Assembly: GCA_009785115.1 (NCBI GenBank) | Contig: WQWY01000018.1 | Coordinates: forward strand, 1 to 61,129 | Length of the DNA: 61,129 nt | DNA from: Micrococcales bacterium | GTDB lineage: Bacteria > Actinomycetota > Actinomycetes > Actinomycetales > Cellulomonadaceae | Direction of reading: 5' to 3' | Shown here: positions 41,543 through 48,764 of the stretch, one piece after another | Layout: each line of letters starts with the position of its first letter | Numbering within the stretch: position 1 is the stretch's first letter | The notes under the pieces: generated by a model | Seen by the model: only the letters and a program-made list of their open reading frames with translations | Database searches by the model: none | What the model was told of the DNA's origin: nothing | Translations under genes and position numbers: made by a program

Positions 41543-42825
41543 GCCGGGCGGGACGTCGCGGAGGCGGTAGGTGGCGGTGGGCGGTCGCTGGCCTGCTCGC
41601 CTTGGTGCCAGCAGCAGGCATCGTCAGCCCTGCGGTCGCGGTGGACAGCGATGGGCAGTGGTACCACCAGACGCTGGGGACCGCACAGGTCCACGCGCAG
41701 GGCTACCGAGGCCAGGGGGTGACGGTGGCGGTGATCGACGCGAGCCTGACCCCGGACCTGCCGATGCTGCGCGGCGCTGACGTGCAGATCATGAACGGCG
41801 GCAGGTCGCTGTGCAAAGACCCTGCCACCGGGGAGCACCTGCCTGCCACGGGTGAGGCTCTGACGTTCTCGACCTCGCACGGCAGCAACGTCGTGGCGAT
41901 GATCGTCGGCACAGGCCAGGGCTTCGACGGCGCACCGTCGGTCCGTGGGGTCGCACCGGACGCGACCGTCCGGTTCTACGCGATCGGCAACCCGGCCGGA
42001 GACCTCCGCAACACCGCCATGCGCGGAGGTCTTGGCACAGCGATCGTCCAAGCAGTGAACGACGGGGCGAAGATCATCAGCATCCAGAGCGGTGGTGGTC
42101 TGGACCGGTGGACGCGTCAGACGGTGGCGTGGGCGCTGAACCAGGGTGTGATCATCGTCTCGGCGCTGTCCGAGGAGCCGGGCGACGGTGGTGCTGTGGG
42201 TGAGCTCAACGGCACGCTCGGCGTCCAGGCGGTGGGGGCCGACGGGCGGGTGATCGGTGAGGGCACCTCGCGAGGTCCGTACCCGGTGCGCAAGGTGAGC
42301 GTGGCGGCTCCTGGTGTGGACGTTCTGCTGCAAGGCGAGTGGAAGTCCTACGACTGGACTCGTACCGAGATCGCCAGCGGCACGTCGTTCGCGGCGCCGA
42401 TCGTGGCAGGTGCATTGGCAGTGGTGTGGTCGGCTCACCCGGACGCGACCCCTCACCAGCTGCTGCAGGTCCTGGTCGCCCAGGCGACCCCTGGTGACCC
42501 GGCAAGGGTGGGGCACGGGACCGTGAACTTGCTGGGCATGGTCGCCGACGACCCGACGCGATACCCGGACGTGAACCCTCTGATCGTGGCTGACGCCCGC
42601 TTCAAGGAGGACCTGTCGGCTGCGGACATCGCGGCCGCGTTCTCCCCAGACCCGTTCGACACCGCACCACCAGCCACCGTGTCCCCATCTCCCGACAGCT
42701 CTGCCTCGCTCCCGGACTCCTCAGGCGGGATGCCCGGGTGGGTGTGGGTCGTCGTGGCAGCGGCGCTGGTCACCGGAGCGGTCCTGACGATCATCGTGAT
42801 CCTCAGACGAGGAGGCCGTAGGTGA
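41539..42825 (+). CDS. mycP: Mycosin (type VII secretion-associated subtilisin-like protease)
   Basis: 428 residues: signal sequence (RWAVAGLLALVPAAGIVSPAVA), S8 protease domain, Pro/Ser linker, C-terminal membrane helix (VWVVVAAALVTGAVLTIIVI) and an RRGGRR tail, the mycosin layout. The catalytic triad is Asp67 (VAVIDAS), His114 (TSHGSNV) and Ser283 (SGTSFAAP). The oxyanion Asn usually found in an AAGN block is missing; that strand reads VSALSEEP, with Ser211 at the position. Mycosins stabilise the ESX membrane complex and process substrates outside the membrane. No EccB/C/D/E genes accompany it in the window. Confidence 0.85.
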   Translation: MSRAGRRGGGRWRWAVAGLLALVPAAGIVSPAVAVDSDGQWYHQTLGTAQVHAQGYRGQGVTVAVIDASLTPDLPMLRGADVQIMNGGRSLCKDPATGEHLPATGEALTFSTSHGSNVVAMIVGTGQGFDGAPSVRGVAPDATVRFYAIGNPAGDLRNTAMRGGLGTAIVQAVNDGAKIISIQSGGGLDRWTRQTVAWALNQGVIIVSALSEEPGDGGAVGELNGTLGVQAVGADGRVIGEGTSRGPYPVRKVSVAAPGVDVLLQGEWKSYDWTRTEIASGTSFAAPIVAGALAVVWSAHPDATPHQLLQVLVAQATPGDPARVGHGTVNLLGMVADDPTRYPDVNPLIVADARFKEDLSAADIAAAFSPDPFDTAPPATVSPSPDSSASLPDSSGGMPGWVWVVVAAALVTGAVLTIIVILRRGGRR

Positions 42826-42896
42826 GAGACGAAGGGCCAGGCCTGACGGGTGCGGGTCTGATGAGTGTTCCGGACGAGACCAGGAGGACGCGGTGA
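42822..42896 (+). CDS. 24-residue bridging mini-ORF
   Basis: GTG at 42822 overlaps the mycosin TGA, and its own TGA overlaps the GTG of the next gene, each in a GTGA tetranucleotide. The peptide (VRDEGPGLTGAGLMSVPDET and four more residues) is hydrophilic. Exact 4-nt overlaps at both ends suggest a coupling ORF that carries ribosomes across the gap. Confidence 0.4.
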   Translation: MRDEGPGLTGAGLMSVPDETRRTR

Positions 42897-44344
42897 GCGT
42901 GGGCAAAGACTGGAAACTCGAGTTGTGGTTGATCTACGAGGGTCAGTTCTGGCAGATCGAGGGTGCTGACCGGTTGGAGTCGTGGACGGATTCGATGGTC
43001 GAGAGCCTGACCTGGATGGCTCAGGGGTCACCGTTCGGTGGCAAGACCGGTGAGGCGTACCGGGACGGGTTGCTGGGATACGCGGCCGAGACCCAGGTCG
43101 AGGGTGAGTGGGTGCGCAAGGTCATCGCGGCCGTGGAGCACGCCAACGAGGGCCGCGAGCTGGCGTTGGAGGCCTATGCCCAGGTGCAGCAGGTCACAGC
43201 CCCGCCGGTGACCCAGACGTTGTTGCAGTGGGGGTGGGACAAGCTGGACTTCACCACCGACCACCTGGCCCGCATGCAGGCCGAGGCTGACGAGGCCGCC
43301 CAGCAAGAAGCAGCACGCCAGCAGTACCTGGCAGTCTGCGACCACCTCAACCGCTCCTACTACCGCATGCTCACCGTCGCTGAGGAGCTTCCTCACAGTG
43401 CCCGTAGAGGAGCCTTTCCTGATCCTCCGGTGGCAGGTGAGGAGGACGACGCCCGGTGGGCAGGCCTGTCCCGACGCGTCCCCGGGGCCCCCGGCGCGGT
43501 CTACGCACCCGGGTACATCCCCGGTCTTCCCGGCGGTGGTGTGTACGCCCCGGGTCAGGACCCGACCCCGGCAGGTGTCCACCCTGCGGGGTACACCCTG
43601 TCTCACGCCACGACAGGATCGGCCGACAGCGCCGCCGGTGCCGGGACGTTGCCCGGAGCCGCTCACGGCAGCGGGGTCGGTGCTGGGTCGGGCACGGGTC
43701 TGGGTGCAGGGGTCAGCGCCGGGGCGGGGAGCAGCGGTGCAGGTGTGCTGCCTCCCCGACCCGCTAGTGCGGCGTCGGGCATCTTGTCCTCCGGTCGTCT
43801 GCTGACCGCCGGCGGTCTGGGCCGTGACCTGATCAATCCCGCCACCGGTGGGCGAGGTGTAGGCGGATCTCTGACCGGTAGCGCCGGTATGGGCGCTAGT
43901 GCTGGCACCGGTGCTGCTGGTAGTCGTGCGGGTGCGGCCAGCCCGGGCATGACTGGCATGGTCGGCGGCGCCGCACAACCAGCCGGTGCAGGTGGGTCAC
44001 CAGGCAACCGACGTGCTCCTCGTGGCCCTGCGTCCTCACCGTCCGCACAGCCCGACGGTCGTCCCCCGTGGGGCCAGCGTCCTCCTGGTCCGTTCCGCCC
44101 CTCCGATGCCTTCGGCGGTCAGCAGAAGTTCGTCCCCGGCTCGACCGTCGACACCGCGATGCGCAAAGCAGGAATCTCCCATCCAGGCCTGCGCCCCCTC
44201 CCCGGCGACCCACCGCGCCAGGCCCCGCCGCTGCGGCGCAACGAGAGAGGACAGGTCATCGAGCACGACCCCGACGCCTGGCAAGGCCGACCCTGGGCCG
44301 CTGAAGGCGGGAACAACAGGTCTACCCGCACCAGCGGCACCTGA
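42893..44344 (+). CDS. PPE-like/WXG-type protein with long Gly-Ala-rich tail
   Basis: GTG start with AGGAGG upstream; 483 residues. The N-terminal ~160 residues are helical, with aromatic-rich ELWLIYEGQFWQIEGADRLESW and a WXG-like GSPFGGKTGEAYRDGL turn, then DLARMQAEADEAAQQEAARQ. The remainder is low-complexity Gly/Ala/Ser/Pro (GSGVGAGSGTGLGAG and similar), ending in a conserved-looking basic segment. This is the layout of PPE/PE-PGRS-type secreted proteins. It lies in the mycosin operon, so it is a likely type VII substrate. Confidence 0.65.
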   Translation: MSVGKDWKLELWLIYEGQFWQIEGADRLESWTDSMVESLTWMAQGSPFGGKTGEAYRDGLLGYAAETQVEGEWVRKVIAAVEHANEGRELALEAYAQVQQVTAPPVTQTLLQWGWDKLDFTTDHLARMQAEADEAAQQEAARQQYLAVCDHLNRSYYRMLTVAEELPHSARRGAFPDPPVAGEEDDARWAGLSRRVPGAPGAVYAPGYIPGLPGGGVYAPGQDPTPAGVHPAGYTLSHATTGSADSAAGAGTLPGAAHGSGVGAGSGTGLGAGVSAGAGSSGAGVLPPRPASAASGILSSGRLLTAGGLGRDLINPATGGRGVGGSLTGSAGMGASAGTGAAGSRAGAASPGMTGMVGGAAQPAGAGGSPGNRRAPRGPASSPSAQPDGRPPWGQRPPGPFRPSDAFGGQQKFVPGSTVDTAMRKAGISHPGLRPLPGDPPRQAPPLRRNERGQVIEHDPDAWQGRPWAAEGGNNRSTRTSGT

Positions 44345-44359
44345 CTGCGAAGGCGAACC

Positions 44360-44665
44360 ATGACCCGAGAACGACAGAACGTCTGGGCGCTTATCGACGA
44401 AGCGATCATCCAGCTAGAACAGGCCCAGGTGCTCACAGCAGGGCTGCGTAAGTCGGCCGAGGAGATGGTCGTGGAGGAAGGACCATGGCAGCCGTTCGAC
44501 CTCGCGACCAAGCGAGCGAAGATCGCTACCGCGGACCGCATCACCGAGACGACGGCAACCATCAGACAGATGCTGGCCGAGCTGGCTGACACGCTGATCA
44601 CCGGGACCGACCTGTTGTCCCATGACGACACCGAGTCCACCACCCCAGAAGGACCACCCCGATGA
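44360..44665 (+). CDS. Small helical protein A (paralogue of 44751-45062)
   Basis: 101 residues, ATG 15 nt after the PPE-like gene. Pattern W-x3-D-x-A ... LTAGLRKSAEEMVVEEGPWQPFD ... IRQMLAELADTLI, then an acidic Thr-rich tail. It aligns along its length with the 103-residue protein two ORFs downstream. Cytosolic, no known domain; probably a substrate chaperone or effector of the type VII operon. Confidence 0.6.
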   Translation: MTRERQNVWALIDEAIIQLEQAQVLTAGLRKSAEEMVVEEGPWQPFDLATKRAKIATADRITETTATIRQMLAELADTLITGTDLLSHDDTESTTPEGPPR

Positions 44666-44754
44666 ACGACCCCACCCTCATGGCGGGATCAGCAGCACCC
44701 ATCACAACCGTCCCGGACGGCTCGCCCACCTGTGCGTGGGAGAGCGAAGAGTGA
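44662..44754 (+). CDS. 30-residue bridging mini-ORF
   Basis: ATG at 44662 overlaps the previous stop (ATGA), and its TGA overlaps the GTG of the next gene at 44751 (GTGA). The peptide begins MNDPTLMAGSAAPITTVPDG. Same arrangement as the mini-ORF at 42822. Confidence 0.4.
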   Translation: MNDPTLMAGSAAPITTVPDGSPTCAWESEE

Positions 44755-45062
44755 CGGAGAACCCCGAGGCCTGGTCGAACGTCGACCGGGCATACGACGC
44801 ACTGGCCAACCTCAAGAGGGTGACCGCCGAGCTCCGGGCGACGGCCGAGGAGCACGCGGCCAAGAGCGGCCCGCGCAGACCAGGCGACCCAGGCTCGACA
44901 GACCCGACCTGGGCGATCCTCGCCATGGCAGAAGAGCTCGCCACACGCAGCCAGTGGCAGCTCATGATGGACGCCGAGACCTTGATCTCCGCCAGCGACA
45001 CCGAAGGCCGACCACCTCCCGACCACGCTGGACCTACCGATCCAGAAGGTCCGCAGGCATGA
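44751..45062 (+). CDS. Small helical protein B (paralogue of 44360-44665)
   Basis: 103 residues from GTG. Shares with protein A the pattern W-x3-D-x-A, TAELRATAEEHAAKSGPRRPGD, and a closing AETLISASD, indicating an old tandem duplication. The C-terminal tail is Pro/Asp-rich. Its stop overlaps the next ORF (ATGA). Confidence 0.6.
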   Translation: MTENPEAWSNVDRAYDALANLKRVTAELRATAEEHAAKSGPRRPGDPGSTDPTWAILAMAEELATRSQWQLMMDAETLISASDTEGRPPPDHAGPTDPEGPQA

Positions 45063-45196
45063 ACGGGGAGGAGGGCGACTCCCTGAGGGAGACTGTCTAC
45101 CTGCTGCGCAGTTCTGCCAACGCTGAACGCCTGCTGGCCGCTGACGCCGCTCTTCGCCGCGATGAGGGCATCACTGTCGAGCTGGACCGCGACTGA
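45059..45196 (+). CDS. C-terminal fragment resembling a Phd/YefM antitoxin
   Basis: 45 residues. The sequence SLRETVYLLRSSANAERLLA, then EGITVEL, matches the toxin-binding C-terminal half of Phd/YefM antitoxins (pattern ETAYLLRSPANARRLL...G--VEREL). The DNA-binding N-terminal half is missing and no YoeB/Txe toxin follows. It starts by an ATGA overlap with the type VII operon and overlaps the convergent DUF4143 gene end. It could be a fossil or a stand-alone anti-toxin. Confidence 0.5.
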   Translation: MNGEEGDSLRETVYLLRSSANAERLLAADAALRRDEGITVELDRD

Positions 45197-46460
45197 CCCG
45201 CGGTCCAGCCCAGGTGGTGGTGCGGAACGCGGTGACGGGCAGGGACCACAAGGAGTCGTCCAGCTCGCGGACCTCGGTGCCGGTGTAGACGACGAAGCCA
45301 CGGTCGAGGCCTAGGTGCTCGCGCAGGGCGCGCAGGCCTCGCAGGTCGGACGGGTCGACCCGGGAGGCGGCCTTGACCTCGATGCCGATCCGGCGACCGC
45401 CGAAGGCCTCCAGGACGATGTCGACCTCGTGGACCGGTGAGCCTGCCTGACGCCAGTGGTAGGCCGTCGTGGTGCGCTCGGCCCAGACCTGCGCGGCCAA
45501 GACCTGGTTGGTGACGTGGCTCTCCAAGACCTGCCCGAACAGCTCGCGGGTCCTCAGGACGTCGGCACCCGCACGTTCCAAGGACTCGACCGTCAGGCTC
45601 GTGTCCACCGGGTGGACCTTGGCACGAGCATGGCTCTGCCTGGACGGTACGGTGGCTCGGTTGGGCAGCCAGTGCAGGAGGAAGAGCCTCCCGAAGACGC
45701 CCAGGTACCGGTCGACGGTGCGCCTGTCGAAGTCGAGCAGCTGAGCCAGGCGGCTGGCGTTGAACGTGGCCCCAGGGGTGCGAGCGAGCGCATCCAGGGC
45801 GTCCAGACCGATCACGGGGTTGATGGCCATGTCAGGGAGCGCGCTGCTGGACAGCACCGCGAGGACGTCCGAGGCGACGCGCTCCCGCAGGCGGGAACGG
45901 CTGAGCCGTTCCCGCTGCAGGGTGTAAGCGGGAAAACCGCCATAGGCGAGATCGGCCAGCAGCGCGTCGTCGTCGGTCTCAGGCAGCACGCACGGTCGGA
46001 TCTCGGCATCGAGCAGAAGGTCTACGACTGAACCCGACAGGCCCGCGATCTCCCAGGAGGTCAGCGGGAGCATCGTCAGACGGCTCGCCCGTCGTGCCAG
46101 CGGGTCCGCACCGCCGAGACCAGAACGACCGATCGACGCCGAACCGGTCAGGACATAGTGGTTGCCCAGGCCGAGCGTGTCGACGTGCTCCTTGACGACC
46201 AGAGGCAGCTCAGGCAACAGCTGGGCCTCGTCGATGATCGCGGGACGAGGAAGACGGCGCAGCCACCCCTCAGGATCGCTCGCCGCGAAACGGAGCGTGG
46301 CCCGGTCGGCCAGCGTCGCGTAGGAGTAGCCAGCCGGCTCGAGCTGGATGCGGGCGAGCGTCGTCTTGCCCACCGCGCGAGGGCCCTCGAGGATCAGCAC
46401 AGGGGCGTCCTGACGCGCCAAGAGCGCATCGCCGACAGGCCGGTGAATCATGCCACTCAC
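45171..46460 (-). CDS. DUF4143-family AAA ATPase
   Basis: 429 residues. N-terminal AAA_14 ATPase: Walker A EGPRAVGKTT, Walker B AIIDEAQLLP, LTGSAS sensor. A winged-helix-like middle follows (NASRLAQLLDFDRRTVDRYLGVFGRLFLLHWLP), then the C-terminal DUF4143 part with a PD-(D/E)xK-like set (HEVDIVLEAFGGRRIGIEVKAA). The family is widespread and mobile, of unproven role; some members sit in defence or toxin-antitoxin islands. No ribosome binding site precedes the GTG, so it may be leaderless. Confidence 0.85.
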   Translation of the reverse strand: MSGMIHRPVGDALLARQDAPVLILEGPRAVGKTTLARIQLEPAGYSYATLADRATLRFAASDPEGWLRRLPRPAIIDEAQLLPELPLVVKEHVDTLGLGNHYVLTGSASIGRSGLGGADPLARRASRLTMLPLTSWEIAGLSGSVVDLLLDAEIRPCVLPETDDDALLADLAYGGFPAYTLQRERLSRSRLRERVASDVLAVLSSSALPDMAINPVIGLDALDALARTPGATFNASRLAQLLDFDRRTVDRYLGVFGRLFLLHWLPNRATVPSRQSHARAKVHPVDTSLTVESLERAGADVLRTRELFGQVLESHVTNQVLAAQVWAERTTTAYHWRQAGSPVHEVDIVLEAFGGRRIGIEVKAASRVDPSDLRGLRALREHLGLDRGFVVYTGTEVRELDDSLWSLPVTAFRTTTWAGPRVSRGPARQ

Positions 46461-46470
46461 GCCGAGGAGT

Positions 46471-46505
46471 GTACATCCGATGTTCTAATATTTGTACATC
46501 CGATG
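46471..46505. promoter_or_regulatory. Direct-repeat operator before the DUF4143 ATPase gene
   Basis: GTACATCCGATG occurs at 46471-46482 and 46494-46505, 23 bp apart, with a weaker GGACATCGA copy near 46518. The stretch is AT-rich against the local background. It is placed at the promoter of the minus-strand gene and contains the palindromes TGTACA and CATCGGATG. Confidence 0.5.
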
Positions 46506-46612
46506 CTCAAAGGTTGGGACATCGAATATCGAGCTCGACGTCAGTGCGTCCGCGAGCCCTGGTCAGACGTGAGACGCACCAGGGCCTCCCGCAGGCCTGG
46601 GGCAAGACGCTG

Positions 46613-48130
46613 TCAGCTGGGACGGGCCGCCCACCAGGCAGCGAGGGCTTGGCGGGCCGCGTCGGGGTCCATCGGGCCGCGTTCCATGCGCAGGTCCAGC
46701 AGGAAGCGGTAGGCCTCGCCGACCACCGGGCCCGCCGGGACGCCGAGGGCTTCCATGATCTGCTTGCCGTCCAGGTCGGGGCGGATCGCCTCGAGCTCTT
46801 CCTGGGCACGCAGCGCCTCGACGCGGCGTTCTAGGTCGTCGTAGGAGGCCCACAGGCGCATCGCCTTGCGGCGGTTCCTCGTGGTGCAGTCCGCACGGGT
46901 CAGGCGGTGCAGGCGCTCCAGCAGCGGCCCGGCGTCGGTCACGTAGCGGCGCACCGCCGAGTCGGTCCACGCTCCTTCGCCGTAGCCGTGGAACCGCAGG
47001 TGCAGCTCGACCAGGCGAGACACGTCCTGAACCGTCTGCTTGTCCAGGTGCAGCGCGGTGAGCCGCTTGCGGGTGAGCTTGGCCCCGACGATCTCGTGGT
47101 GGTGGAAGCTGACCCCGCCGCCAGGCTCCAGACGCCTGGTCTTGGGCTTGCCGATGTCGTGCATGATCGCCGCCAGGCGCAGCACCAGATCCGGGCCGGG
47201 CACAGGGCCGTCCGCGCCAGTCTCTAGTGCGATGGCCTGATCCAGCACCGTCAGGGAGTGCTCGTAGACGTCCTTGTGGTGGTGGTGCTCGTCGATCTCC
47301 AGGCGCAGCGCGGGCAGCTCGGGCAGCACGTGCTCGGCCAGGCCCGTGCCGACCAGCACCTCGAACCCAGCCCGAGGCTGGGGGCTGAGCACGAGCCTGA
47401 CCAGCTCGTCGCGCACCCGCTCGGCAGAGACGATGCCGATGCGCTCGGCCATGGCCGTGGTCGCGGCGCGCGCTGCCGGGTCCAGCCTCATGCCCAGCTG
47501 GGCGGTGAACCGCGCCCCGCGCATCATCCGCAGGGGGTCGTCGTCGAACGACCGTTCCGGGGCGATCGGCGTGCGCAGCACCCCGGCCGCCAGGTCGGCC
47601 AGGCCGTCGAACGGGTCCACGAGCTCCAGCGACGGCACCCGCACCGCCATCGCGTTGACGGTGAAGTCACGCCGGGACAGGTCACCCTCGAGCGTGTCCC
47701 CGAAGGCGACCACCGGCTTGCGGGACTCGGGGTCGTAGACGTCCGACCGGTAGGTGGTGACCTCGACCACCACGTCGTCGCCCGAACCTCCGCCCGACGC
47801 TCCCCTACCCGGGCCCTTGGCGAACCGGCGCGCGCCGATGGTGCCGAAACGGCGGCCGATGTCCCAGCAGGCGTCCCCCCACCCGGCGAGCAGCGCCTCG
47901 GTCTGCTCGGGGTGCGCTGAGGTCGCGAAGTCCAGGTCGGTGCTGCTCCGCCCCAGGAAGGCGTCACGCACCGGCCCGCCGACGAGGGCGAGCTCGTGCC
48001 CCGCCGCGGCGAAGATCTCACCGAGCGCGAGGGCCTCAGAGGGCAGGGACACGAGCACCTGTGCGGCGTCGCGCCGCAGGGCGCTGGGGTCGAGACGGGT
48101 CTTGTCGGGGCGGGTCTGGTCAGCAGGCAT
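46613..48130 (-). CDS. cca: CCA tRNA nucleotidyltransferase
   Basis: 505 residues from the ATG at 48130. Class II nucleotidyltransferase head: LALVGGPVRDAFLGRSSTDLDFAT (GG and DxD motifs), RRDFTVNAMAV, DPLRMMRGARFTAQLG. The C-terminal half contains an HD-type domain (HHHHKDVYEHSLTVL, IMHDIGKPKTR). It adds or repairs the 3' CCA of tRNA. It is divergent from the Nudix gene, a standard actinobacterial pairing. Confidence 0.93.
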   Translation of the reverse strand: MPADQTRPDKTRLDPSALRRDAAQVLVSLPSEALALGEIFAAAGHELALVGGPVRDAFLGRSSTDLDFATSAHPEQTEALLAGWGDACWDIGRRFGTIGARRFAKGPGRGASGGGSGDDVVVEVTTYRSDVYDPESRKPVVAFGDTLEGDLSRRDFTVNAMAVRVPSLELVDPFDGLADLAAGVLRTPIAPERSFDDDPLRMMRGARFTAQLGMRLDPAARAATTAMAERIGIVSAERVRDELVRLVLSPQPRAGFEVLVGTGLAEHVLPELPALRLEIDEHHHHKDVYEHSLTVLDQAIALETGADGPVPGPDLVLRLAAIMHDIGKPKTRRLEPGGGVSFHHHEIVGAKLTRKRLTALHLDKQTVQDVSRLVELHLRFHGYGEGAWTDSAVRRYVTDAGPLLERLHRLTRADCTTRNRRKAMRLWASYDDLERRVEALRAQEELEAIRPDLDGKQIMEALGVPAGPVVGEAYRFLLDLRMERGPMDPDAARQALAAWWAARPS

Positions 48131-48187
48131 CACGCACCAGACTGCCAGACTCGCGCCCTGCCCAGGTACGTCGTAGGTCGTGATCGA

Positions 48188-48193
48188 TACAGT
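48188..48193 (+). promoter_or_regulatory. Minus-10 element of leaderless Nudix promoter
   Basis: TACAGT followed by 7 nt and then the ATG at 48201, the same spacing as at 7222-7235. Confidence 0.45.
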
Positions 48194-48200
48194 GGGCGCC

Positions 48201-48764
48201 ATGTCCAGCGCAACCGGCCCCGACGAGCCGGTCCGAGTGCCCTCCCCGCCCGGTGGGCTCCCCCTGCACGTCACCCCTGACCGGATACCCACCCCGGCGC
48301 AGGCGATGCGTGTCGACGAGGTCTCGGCCGGCGGGCTGGTGGTCGCCGTGCGCGACGACGCGGCGCACGCCGCCATCATCGCCCGGCGCAACCGGGGCGG
48401 ACGGCTGGAGTGGTGCCTGCCCAAGGGGCACCTGGAGGGCGAGGAGACCCCCGAGCAAGCGGCCGTGAGGGAGATCTCCGAGGAGACCGGCATCACCGGC
48501 GAGGTGATCCACCGCCTCGGCGTCATCGACTACTGGTTCGGCGGTGACGACCGACGGGTGCACAAGGTGGTGCACCACTTCCTGCTCGCCGCCGTCGGCG
48601 GGCACCTGACCAACGAGCACGACCCCGACCAGGAGGCCGAGGCGGTCGAGTGGGTCCGGCTCGACGAGCTGGGGACACGGCTCTCCTACCCGAACGAGCG
48701 GCGGCTCGCGGCTGATGCGCTGAGCTTTTGCAGCACCTCGAGCATCTGGAACACCTCGACGTGA
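48201..48764 (+). CDS. Nudix hydrolase (MutT-like)
   Basis: 187 residues from the probably leaderless ATG at 48201. Nudix box GHLEGEETPEQAAVREISEETGI matches G-x5-E-x7-REUXEEXGU. Hydrolyses a nucleoside diphosphate derivative of unknown identity. The homologous gene beside CCA transferase and MurJ is conserved in actinobacteria. Its stop overlaps the DUF6049 start (GTGA), starting a coupled chain Nudix-DUF6049-murJ. Confidence 0.9.
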   Translation: MSSATGPDEPVRVPSPPGGLPLHVTPDRIPTPAQAMRVDEVSAGGLVVAVRDDAAHAAIIARRNRGGRLEWCLPKGHLEGEETPEQAAVREISEETGITGEVIHRLGVIDYWFGGDDRRVHKVVHHFLLAAVGGHLTNEHDPDQEAEAVEWVRLDELGTRLSYPNERRLAADALSFCSTSSIWNTST

